NCBI GenBank assembly: GCA_963920525.1
Contig: OY986436.1
Location: 94,309,342-94,373,341, forward strand
Length of the DNA stretch: 64,000 nt
Source of the DNA: Dichetophora obliterata
Lineage: Eukaryota > Arthropoda > Insecta > Diptera > Sciomyzidae
Direction: 5' to 3'
The notes below the pieces were generated by a model. That model saw only the letters and a program-made list of their open reading frames with translations. It was not told where the DNA came from and searched no databases. Shown piece after piece: positions 55,322 to 64,000 of this stretch. Within the stretch, counting starts at the first letter, position 1; each line of letters begins with the position of its first letter. Both the position numbers and the translations under genes were made by a program.

Positions 55322-56550
55322 GTCCCATGTTACGGTCAGGGTTGCCACTGAAAAAAAAATTTAGCTACCAATCTCATTTAAAAAATCTACCAAATTTAAA
55401 AAAAAACAACCAAAGCATAATAAAGCTTTAATACTATTTTCGGAATAGTGTAAAAATGTTTTCATACTTACATTCATATCCACTTTCTATTATATGTTAA
55501 AAAATCATAAATAAAAACGTATGTATACTTGAAAATGTATAGGTACATATTTATTTCATATTAATATTAATAGGTACATATATTATTTGTAAAATAAAAA
55601 ATAATTTCAATAAATAAAACTACAGTCTTTTAATTCATTTGACTAGAAGAACATATGTTAATTAACATGATTTTAATTATGAGCTATAAAAAGTAATTAA
55701 TCTGCAATGACACTGAATAGAGTCTTGACACTTGATCTAAATAGTTCATAATTAAAATGATGTAAAATTCTAACAATAGATCACAATTGATTATCATTTA
55801 TTAGTAAAGTTATAAAATGTTTCAAAGGCACATAAGGAAAGTATACATTCCGTATAATATTAATAAATTTAAAAATAGTTTTTAGCTGACCAAACGTAAT
55901 GAATATCAGTATTATTTTTGGTTAATTCTTTAGCCAGCATTATATCATTAAGTGTGCTATGCTCTAGCTTGTTTCTACATTTGGTTTTTATTAAAGCCAA
56001 GTCAGAAAATTTTCGTTCTGCTGCTGCAGAACTATGGGGCAATGACATTAAATTGAACACAAATTGGCTTAATTCTTTGTAGGAAAATTCATCTAATCCA
56101 TTTTTAATGGAGCTAACTCTTTCCCAAAAATGATTTATGTCCATGTCACTGCTTAGATCGTTGTCTGAAATTCTTAACAGTTTATATTGTGTGGCGATAA
56201 TCTCTGGATCACAATTAATTAAGTGGGAAAATTTCATTACTAATGGGATAATGCATTGTTCGGACTGTGAGCAAACTTTGCTTGGAGTTATAATAGATAA
56301 CATTTTTAAATCTTCGCTGCCGAAATCAAACCTTTTTTTCATTTGACTTAAGAATTCTAAGTAAAATGAAAGAATGCAAGTTTTGATTTCATTTGTTTGT
56401 GAAATAGATAAATTCATATTTTTTATATACGCTTCTGCCCTAATACCGATAAATATTTCATTTATTGGTTTGTAAATCGATTTGTTGTATATATTTATTT
56501 CATTTAAGGATTTAATGTTTTTTAAAAAGTTATCTAATATATAAAATTCT

Positions 56551-57273
56551 TCTGCCACGGGGTACGTAATCGAACTCCTCCGAAACGGCTCGACCGATTT
56601 TCATGAAATTTTGTATGTATATTTTGTAGGTATGAGAATAGGTCGTAAAGTATATTTCAACCTTCTACTAACAGTGGGCGTGGCACCTCCCATACAACCC
56701 AAATTTGCGATATCGAATATCTTTGGAGTTATAAGCCGCTTAGCCTCGGAATTCGGTATTCGACAATTTACACGTGCCGCTTCGCAGATAAAATTTTGTG
56801 AGAGTTGGACAAGGGGGCGTGGCACCTCCCATACAACCCAAATTTGCGATATCGAATAGCTTTGGAGTTATAGGCCGCACATCCTTGGAATTCGAAATTC
56901 GACCACACGTGGCGTTTTACTGATAAAATTTTATGGGAGTTGGACAAAGGGGCGTGGCACCTCTTATACAACCCAAATTTGCGATATCGAATAGCTTTTG
57001 AGTCAATCAAACAAAGCAAACAAAGCCTCGGAATTCAGCATTCGAACTCAATTTACACATGCAGTTTTACTGATAACTTTGTATGGCGTTGGACAAGGGG
57101 GCGTGTCACCTCCCATGCAACCAAAATTTGAGAAATTCTACAGCTTTTGAGTTATAGGTCGCACAGCCATGGAATTGAGTATTCGACCACAATTTACATA
57201 TACAGTTTCACTGATAACATTTTATTCGCGTTTGGCAACGGGGCCGCGGCAGCAACGCGCCGGGTTTAAGCTA
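56551..57273 (+). mobile_element. Helitron with four ~140-bp units, inside the hAT
   Basis: It starts at or near TCTGCCACGGGGTACGTAAT and contains GAAACGGCTCGACCGATTTT. It then has four units with GGCGTGGCACCTCCCATACA and GCGATATCGAATAGCTTTGG, and ends GCGCCGGGTTTAAGCTA. The 3' end matches the Helitron at 6621-7942 except that the final G is absent where the next Helitron begins. The 5' boundary with the hAT is uncertain by a few bases. Confidence 0.75.
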
Positions 57274-57623
57274 TCTATATATATAAAATGGAATGTGTGT
57301 TTGTTTATTTGTTTGTTTGTACCTTATAGGAGACCAAACCTCCGGACCGATCTTCCTGAAAATTTCACAGCATTTAACTGGGACTCTGGCATGATTAATA
57401 GGGTACTTTTTCGACCGCGCCCACTTTTACGCCCACTTTTTTAATTCAGATACTTACTTATACCACTAACAATGTTTGCTATACAAAATACTTTTTTTGT
57501 AATATGTATTTACCTAAAGTTTTATATAGTTTTTATCTACAGGTAAGGTAGCCATAGATTTTTTATTACCAAATCCCCCTTTTTCGCCCCATTTTACTTT
57601 AATTATAATAAATCTGCTTTCAA
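57274..57623 (+). mobile_element. Helitron 5' portion
   Basis: Begins TCTATATATATAAAATGGAA after A, then GGACCGATCTTCCTGAAAAT. No CTAG end is seen before the next Helitron starts at 57624, so it is either truncated or split by that element. Confidence 0.65.
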
Positions 57624-58738
57624 TCTATATATATAAAAATGAATGTCTGTCTGTTTGTTTGTTTGTTTGTGCTTTATAGGAGGCCAAACCCTTGGACCGA
57701 TCTTCCTGAAACTTTCACAGCATTTTACTATGAATCTGGAAAGAATAAAAGGCTATATGAAGTCTTTATTTGACAAAGGGGCGTGGCACTGCCCATATAA
57801 ACTAAAAATTTAAATCGCCATATTTTGGGCATTTTTTGACCTACGTTGATGCTATTTGGTACATATGGTATTGGCATAGTTAGGAATACGTACCAGGAGA
57901 AAAGTGGGTGGGACCACGCCCCTTTTTAGGAAAATTAAAAATCGCAATATAGTCTTAACTACTGGACCGATCATCATTAAATTTTCACAATAGGATATTC
58001 TTACGAAATAATAAATTCTTGACTATATAAAGTTGTGAGTGGACGAAGGGGCGTGGCCTCGCCCATATAACCCAAATTTTAAAATCGTCATATCTTGGGC
58101 ATTTTTTGACCAACGGCGGCAGTATTTGCTATATATGGTATTAGCATGAATAGAAATACGTACCAAAAGAAAAGTGGGTGGAGCACGCCCCTTTGTTTGC
58201 GATATATTGGAGGCTGGACCTGATAACCGATCTTAAATTTTCACAGCGTTCAGCTTTGACTCAGGAATACTTATTACATGATAATATTTTTCGACCATGC
58301 ACACTTCTGCACCTACTTTTTTACTACGTTTATTAACGGCTATACCACAAATCATGTCATTAAAATCATTAAAATACATATTAATTAAAATAGTGGGGTA
58401 GCTCAATTCTCTTTCTTCTACCACTGTCTTCAAAACAGCTGATTTTATAATACGTGTTAATTAAAATAGAGAGTGGGGTAACCCCATTCTCATTCTCCCA
58501 CAACAGACTGCGAAACAGCTGATTGTGTAATTGCTGCTTTTTGATTGGTCTAAAAATAAAAAGGGGGAGCATGAAGCAAATTACATGCGATTCAGCGCTG
58601 AATTCTCATTGGTTTACAACAAAAAAAGAGGCGAAGCATTGCAATAATTAAATTAAATAAATAAATTTTTGTAAATATATAAATACTTTTAATTTTATTT
58701 TAAACGAGGGGGTAGCGAAGCACACTGGGTTCAGCTAG
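57624..58738 (+). mobile_element. 1115-bp non-autonomous Helitron
   Basis: Begins TCTATATATATAAAAATGAA after A and ends AGCACACTGGGTTCAGCTAG before T. Inside, a ~300-bp module with GTGGGTGGGACCACGCCCCT and GGGGCGTGGCACTGCCCATA is repeated twice (57775-57920 and 58045-58190). No coding capacity. The terminus is shared with the 357-bp element at 27081-27437. Confidence 0.87.
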
Positions 58739-60927
58739 TTATTTATGAAATTACTTAAAATTAATTTATAATGTACTTCCATGTTTTCGTATAAGTAAGG
58801 TAACCGAACTTTTTCGGATTGAAATTCTTTATTTAAATTATTTATAATTTTAAGTACATACGAAAGAAATAAAAATAAACTTTAATGTTACAATCCATTA
58901 ATTCAGCTAACTCATTTGCGTGAACTGCATTCACCTCTAAGCGGCACGAAATAAAATAAAGCTTAAGGCTATCCCATTGTTCAATAACTCGATTAATGAC
59001 TGTTTCTAGAGAAAGCCACCTTGTTTGTGAAATACCTAAAATTTTATGAGGTTTAACACTACAATACTCTTGAAACTCTTTAAATTCTGTAATCCTTTTA
59101 GGACTGTGCGAAAAAAAATTATAAATATTTCGGCACAGTTTTTCGGTTTCGATTGGCAGTTTTTTGCATGCATAAGCTGAACACAAATGCAGCGAATGGC
59201 ATGTACATTTAATGTAAAATAAATCAATGTCATTTTGTAATTTACGTTTTAGGCCGTTTAATTCACCAGACATAACGCTTGCCCCATCGTTTGCAAGACC
59301 AATTAAATTGTTTAATGGTATTTTATGAAAATCAAAAAAATGCTTAATTTCTTCATAAATAGATTCCGCATCTGTTTTAGCTAACTCTAGTAATCCTAGA
59401 AACTTATCTTGTACAATTTTTGATAGCTTATCATAGTATCGTACGACTAGAACAAGTGATTTTTTGGTTGAAACATCTGTAGTTTCGTCCACAATCACAG
59501 AAAATTTTGTATCTTGCAATGAAGAAACTATTTTGTTTTTTGCTTTTGTCCCCAACAAACTGGTTAACTGCGTGGATTTAGATCTTCCGCATTTTAGCTC
59601 TTTTGCAATTTTTGAGTCTGGACAACATTCATTTAATAAAGCTGGCAGGAAATCCATAAGAAGGAAAGGCAAGTTGTGGCATATGCAGAACATGACTAAA
59701 GTCAACTCTGCGAAACGAACTTGTTTGGAAAGATGTTGCCTTTCTTCTGACTGGAATATTTCTAATTTTGTTTGGTTTTTTTTTAAGTTCAACGTTTTTT
59801 AAATGAACAGCCTTGGTTGCATGGAACTTAAGGTGAGAAACGTGGCACATCAAGCTTTTGTCACAAGCAATACAAAATGCCTTACCATTTTTCTCCTGTA
59901 ACCATCCAAACATATGCAGCCATTCTTTCCGAAATTTTCTGCATCCTAGGCTTGTTTTACTAAAAATAGGAAAGTTGTAAGTAATTTAAGCTGCAATATT
60001 TAAAATTTATCACCTGCTGCATGCAGCTTCACAGTCTCCAGTGGATGTTTGCAATGCATCATTTTTATTCGTATCGTGCTGTACTTTCTTTATTACAAAC
60101 CTTATAAAGTATATAAATTTACATTAAAATTAACATCCTATTGTTAAATATACTTACTTATCCATAAAATTTGTCAGCGCACAAAGCAGAGAAACAGCAA
60201 CGAAAAGAACACAAATGCGAAAAATGGCGGGCATTTCTACTGTCAAACAAATGAACTACATTAGGAAGCGTTAAAAAATATGACACTTGGGAAGTGTTTC
60301 AAAACGTCCATTATTTTAACAGGGTGAACAAGCGCTATGATTTTAATCTTTTTTAATTTCTGTGAGTTTTGTTCGGAAAAATTTTTTATGTCTCCAAAAT
60401 TTAAAAATTTACCAAATTGATAAAAAAACTACCAAATAACCAAAAGCTGATTTGAAGAAAAAAAACTACCACATTTGGTTGAATTCAACCAAAACGGTAA
60501 CGCTGGTTACGGTGGCGGTCATGGGCTCATCATGGTCATGCATTGTTGTTGTTTCAATGTAAATTAAAAATTTGACAGCGAGAGCAAGAGAGTAAAATTT
60601 CACCACCACGGTCACCAAATGATTCGACAAAAATATGAAATCATGGGATCAAAACAGTGTTGCGTTGTGGAATTATTCACAACATTTGTGTTTAGGCACG
60701 AAAATAGTACACTTTTAGTACGAAATGTATGAAAACAGTAATGAAACCTGCTTAATAGCAACACTCATCGGTTGAAAAAATACTAAAAGTAGCAAATAGT
60801 GTACTGGTGTTTAGGCATCATATGACCACCAGCATAACATACTTTCGTCACACAGCTCATCAAACGAAAAAAGAGAACAAAAAGTGTCATGACCAGGGAT
60901 CATATGACGACCACCGTAACATTACCC

Positions 60928-61347
60928 TTAACTACACAACATGGCTGTCGTGTTATAATGAGAGAAGCTCTCTCGAGAAAGAGAGAAAAGCTTTGTTTGC
61001 TGTTATATTGTGCTGCTGGTTGAATGTAGGCATCAAATAAAATGCGTGATTTTGCAATAATTAAAGAATACATTTTTCGAAAACCTTGGTAAGCTATAAC
61101 AATCTATATTATCATAGGAATCAAATAAAAAAAGAATTATCAAAATCGGTTCAGCGGTTACCGAGCTTATTCTGGATTAAATTTCGTGAGTCTCCTTTTA
61201 TATAATAGTATAGATAATACTTACGAACTAAATGACTTATTATATAATATAAGAACTTCCAAACTAAAATGTACTGTTATTATTTAATATAATAAATTAA
61301 AACAAAACTGAGATCTTATTACATAATAATATAATAATATACAAAAT
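60928..61347 (-). repeat. Inverted duplication, inner part of the minus arm
   Basis: Complement of about 62528-62966. It holds the 5' end of a Helitron whose TC is at 61214 on the minus strand (TCTATACTATTATATAAAAG) and a stretch of repeat R (61215-61347). Before the MITE/hAT insertion it was continuous with 54273-55321. Confidence 0.85.
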
Positions 61348-61999
61348 AACCAACTAACTTAAAAACTAAGGAGCGGCAAACATTTCCAAGTAATTTTAAC
61401 TAACCTAGCTTATCCTAATTCTTAACCTATCCTTACACAGTGAAAGCTTCCATAAGCGGACACCGATGGTTACTTTTATTCTTCAATAGACAAAAAACAA
61501 CACTAGTACAAAATAAATTAAAATTTATATATGTACATTAGAGTGGTCCTTTTCTTTATAAAGTAACGAATTACTTACCGGGGTTTTGTTGCTTCACAAA
61601 ACAGAAGTAAACTGCAAAATTTTCAGAAACAAAACTGATATTTAAACGTGCCGCTTACAGGTCTTAAGTCTTAGTTGAAAAAAAGGTCTTAATTTGAAAA
61701 TAAAATTTATATGGGGAAAAGTGCTCTTTTTTCAAAAAAATCCCATTAAGAGTTATTTAAGTGAAAGTTTAAAAAAACCGGTACGCGCCCAATTTTTTAT
61801 TTAATTTTTCTTATAAATGAGCTATCAAACATTACAATTGGACAAAAGCTACTTGAGTTGTGATTTTTTACTCTTCGAAAAAAATCTAAATTTTTTCCTT
61901 GTTATGGAAATATTTTATTAAATTATAAATTAAAAACATATACAAAAAAATATGCGATTACATTAAATTGCCTGGTCGTTATGAAATTTTTTGCTAGAA
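61348..61999. other. Spacer between inverted arms, no gene seen
   Basis: AT-rich DNA lying within the ~1.2 kb loop between the two arms. No open frame or element end was recognised. Confidence 0.45.
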
Positions 62000-62198
62000 G
62001 GCTGAGTTCCTAAATGCATTAATGCAATGCATCAGTGTGTTTTATTTTGAATTGATCCGAAGTTTATTAACAAAAATTGCGCAATTCTACTGATTTTAAG
62101 AATATCAATAGATATGCGCAGTTTTTGTAATTGAACTTAGCACGAATTCAAAATAAACCACACTGATGCATTGCATAAATGCATTTAGGAACTCAGCC
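62000..62198. mobile_element. 199-bp MITE with ~50-bp inverted repeats
   Basis: GGCTGAGTTCCTAAATGCAT at the left is mirrored by ATGCATTTAGGAACTCAGCC at the right. Pairing continues through GCAATGCATCAGTGTG and TTTATTTTGAATT. The flanking CTAG-like text differs on the two sides, so the target duplication is unclear. Confidence 0.75.
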
Positions 62199-62204
62199 CT
62201 AGTG

Positions 62205-62418
62205 GCGGCCGTAGCATAGTGGGTAGAGTGCGTGGCCCTTAAGCTAAAGAACCGCAATAGCCTGGGTTCAATTCCAGCTCAGACAGAAAGTTTTTTCAAT
62301 TGAAATAATTTTTTTCAGTTCGTCACCTCTCTGCAGACAATGGCAAACCTCGGAGAGTAAAAATTGCCATGTAAAGCTTCTTGAGAGCATAAGCAGTTCA
62401 GACAATTAGGTCCAGTTC
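62205..62418 (+). mobile_element. tRNA-derived SINE, dipteran type
   Basis: The head reads GGCCGTAGCATAGTGGGTAG (A box TAGCATAGTGG) and GGGTTCAATTCCAGCTC (B box), the internal RNA polymerase III promoter. The body has GACAATGGCAAACCTCGGAG, ATTGCCATGTAAAGCTTCTT and GGTCCAG, text I associate with tRNA-derived SINEs widespread in flies. It abuts the MITE at its left and repeat R at its right. The 3' end is probably truncated. The tRNA part is not foldable as a working tRNA. Confidence 0.75.
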
Positions 62419-62680
62419 TCGATCATTTGTGATCAAACATTTAATAAAACGCACAACACAATTGATCAATAAAAGCTAGGTCAAAGTCCTTCCAAGGGCT
62501 GAAATGGTCAGTTTATTTTTTTTTTAGTAGTTATTTTGTATATTATTATGTTATATAATAAGACTACAGTATGTAATAAGATCTCAGTTTAGTTTTAATT
62601 TATTATATTAAATATTAAGAGTACATTTTAGTTTGTAAGTGCTTATATTATATAATAAGTCATAAAGTTCGCTAGTATTA
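62418..62680 (+). repeat. Dispersed repeat R, uninterrupted 5' copy
   Basis: Matches 1640-1711 plus 2196-2400 as one continuous piece, so it shows the empty site of the 484-bp element (single AGGTCAAAG near 62471). It ends at GTATTA where a Helitron begins at 62681. Confidence 0.78.
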
Positions 62681-64000
62681 TCTATACTATTATATAAAAG
62701 GAGACTCACGAAATTTAATCCAGAATAAGCTCGGTAACAGCTGAACCGATTTTAATAATTCTTTTTTTATTTGATTCCTATGATAATGTAGATTGTAATA
62801 GCTTACCAAGGTTTTCGAAAAATGTATTCTTTAATTATTGCAAAATCACGCATTTTATTTGATGCCTACATTCAACCAGCAGCACAATATAACAGCAAAC
62901 AAAGCTTTTCTCTCTTTGTCGAGAGAGCTTTTCTCATTATAACACGACAGCCATGTTGTGTAGTTAAGCTGAATTCACTGATAACCTTCAACATGTTTTT
63001 GTGTGATTTAAATAATGTTAATCAAGTTGAGAGCGTTCAGAAATTTTTCTCTCTGAGCGAAAACTTCATATGAAAAAACTTTCAAAACATGCTGAAGGTA
63101 ATCAGTGAATCCAGCTTAACTTTCAGGGAGATTCTTGCTTTCATACAGTGTTAATTTATTTTCTTTGTTAATGTTTTGAGGGGAGTTGACAGAATTTTGT
63201 TATCAGCATTAATTATGTTTTGCAGCCTTGCCAGCCAGCTTTTCCCCACTTGAGATTGTGTTAGTCTATCTATACGAATATATAAAAGCGTTGAGACACT
63301 GCACGGACGTTTGACAATCACGCAAGAACCACTGAACCGATTAACATGATATAGTTATCAAACGATTTGTTATTCCAAATTAATCGTAATATGCTATGTT
63401 AGATTTGCCATGTCTACTTTCCATGCCCACTTTTTGCAAAAAATGCTATATTTCAGACGATTTTGGTTGTATGAGACTAGAATTTGGTAATCTACGTTGT
63501 ATGGTTACTTTCGCTAACTTTACTAAAAATGGGCATGACCCACTTTAGTTAAGCTTGGAGTAAAGCAAAGCGCACTAGGTTTAAGCTCAATTGAGCTGAA
63601 ATTCTGGCATTCTATTGTTTCGAGTATGAGATGGTTTAAGTGAAAACATTTTTCCACACCCCCATTACCGCCCAGAATTAATCAAAAATGTTATACTTCG
63701 AACGGTTTTGGTTAAATTAGACTAAAATTTGTTAATTTAGTTCATACGGCTACTTTCGGCTAAATGGCGATAAATGTACTAATAATGGCGATATATAAAA
63801 TTCTTTTTCGAACAGCATGAAAATTCGTATATAGCCGTAAGGTGGTCTGCGGCAGGACAACGTCTGCCGAGCAATACTATACATCAATAAAAATGCTGTA
63901 TATATCAGAAAATTCTAATCGTCATGCATTGATGTTTCAAACGAAAACGTCTAGTATGTGTTTTGTTCGAAGGTCAATTTACACTTTTACAAATTCACAA
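62681..64000 (+). mobile_element. Helitron-rich plus arm of the inverted duplication
   Basis: A Helitron starts TCTATACTATTATATAAAAG at 62681, inside repeat R. A second Helitron-like 5' end, TCTATACGAATATATAAAAG, is at 63269. Body modules (CATTACCGCCCAGAATTAAT, GCGGCAGGACAACGTCTGCC) continue to the window edge, so no 3' CTAG is seen. The MITE at 62967-63116 lies between the two starts. This arm lacks the TTA-duplicating MITE and hAT found in the other arm. Confidence 0.8.
62967..63116. mobile_element. 150-bp MITE, copy in the plus arm
   Basis: Inverted partner of 55169-55319, flanked by TA (62965-62966 and 63117-63118). It was present before the inverted duplication, because both arms carry it at the same place. 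Confidence 0.88.

Larger units (their letters stand above)
55869..60165 (-). pseudogene. hAT transposase, spliced, broken by frameshifts and Helitrons
   Basis: A short first exon starts at the ATG at 60163-60165, with donor-like GTAAGT. A second exon at about 60014-60110 and a third from about 59958 leftward follow, with an intron ending CTATTTTTAG. The third has a zinc-finger region: FGWLQEKNGKAFCIACDKSL and HVSHLKFHATKAVH. A run of T at about 59780-59788 (plus strand) shifts the frame. The core at 58842-59790 has VDETTDVSTKKSLVLVVRYY, LANDGASVMSGELNGLKRKL (catalytic-region Asp), CTCHSLHLCSAYACKKLP and SQTRWLSLETVINRVIEQWD. After a further shift near 58860 the Helitrons intervene. The C-terminal dimerisation domain is at 55869-56558 (LSQFVFNLMSLPHSSAAAER, KFSDLALIKTKCRNKL). 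It would have cut and pasted the element. Confidence 0.92.
55337..60505 (-). mobile_element. hAT transposon with nested Helitrons
   Basis: The left end is CAGGGTTGCCACTG and the right end, complemented, CAGCGTTACCGTTTTGG. The exact 8-mer GTTACGGT lies on both sides (55329-55336 and 60506-60513), the hAT signature duplication. The target lies inside the inverted repeat of the MITE. The subterminal text with ACCAAATTTAAAAA occurs at both ends. A hAT transposase with introns fills the minus strand. Without the Helitrons at 56551-58738 the element is about 3.0 kb. Confidence 0.93.
55322..60927. mobile_element. 429-bp PIF/Harbinger-like MITE split by a hAT transposon
   Basis: The ends are GTCCCATGTTACGGTGGCGG (joined across the hAT insertion) and, complemented at the right, GGGTAATGTTACGGTGGTCG; about 35 bp of imperfect inverted repeat. 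TTA flanks both sides (55319-55321 and 60928-60930). The other arm, at 62964-62969, has a single uninterrupted site, proving the insertion and the 3-bp duplication. The net length is 429 bp after removing the 5169-bp hAT and its 8-bp duplication. Non-coding. Confidence 0.88.

Noticed and set aside
62205..62285. Functional tRNA gene
   Set aside because: A and B boxes are present, but the anticodon arm cannot be folded normally and a SINE body follows directly.
1..64000. A new multigene defence or metabolic system
   Set aside because: There is no cluster of intact genes. All coding text apart from one exon belongs to transposable elements or is too short to judge.

Overview
This is AT-rich animal nuclear DNA that looks like a dipteran (probably higher fly) genome. 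The evidence is a spliced exon of a carboxylesterase-like adhesion gene that resembles fly gliotactin, mauritiana-type and other insect mariners, a Tc1-like element, a 412/mdg1-like Ty3/gypsy retrotransposon, a Penelope-like fragment, many Helitrons that start TCTATA and end CTAG, and a tRNA-derived SINE of dipteran type. There are no bacterial-type genes, operons, rRNA genes or CRISPR arrays. The only sequence I would call a host gene is one exon (4275-4706, minus strand). The rest is almost entirely transposable elements and their remains, possibly within the introns of that gene.

Layout. 1-4.2 kb: a Penelope GIY-YIG fragment, a 484-bp inverted-repeat element with a 9-bp target duplication, and a long dispersed repeat. 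4.3-4.7 kb: the gliotactin-like exon. 5.9-12.9 kb: Helitrons with a ~140-bp internal repeat, a small element carrying a coding fragment, a broken Tc1-like element, and an inverted-repeat element with a tRNA-Asp-like core. 12.9-24.0 kb: a nearly perfect 5.5-kb head-to-tail duplication. Each copy has a dead mariner, a hAT remnant, a Helitron end, two MITEs and a 1-kb element starting GGGGTCGTCC. 25-30 kb: a MITE, a 357-bp Helitron and a decayed non-LTR retrotransposon with RNase H. 30.4-43.9 kb: fold-back elements, a Helitron expanded into about 16 tandem units, hairpin MITEs, a GC-richer stretch, and an inverted copy of the 2.4-3.7 kb repeat interrupted by a 532-bp MITE.

44.1-53.2 kb: a structurally complete LTR retrotransposon on the minus strand (AATT duplication, two ~700-bp LTRs, gag, protease, RT/RNase H, integrase). 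Its genes are broken, and a mauritiana mariner sits inside one LTR. 54.3-64.0 kb: a large inverted duplication of Helitron-rich DNA. One arm was split by a 429-bp MITE (TTA duplication). A 5.2-kb hAT transposon (8-bp duplication) landed in that MITE, and several Helitrons landed in the hAT.

No open reading frame here looks like an intact, working transposase or polymerase. The elements do not act together as a system. They are a stratigraphic record, and several insertion events can be proved because the paralogous empty site is in the same window. I did not find a convincing new multigene system. The most useful observations are the nested insertions with empty sites, the recent 5.5-kb duplication, the satellite-like growth inside a Helitron, and a few small unassigned elements with coding cargo. 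All comparisons were made by eye.
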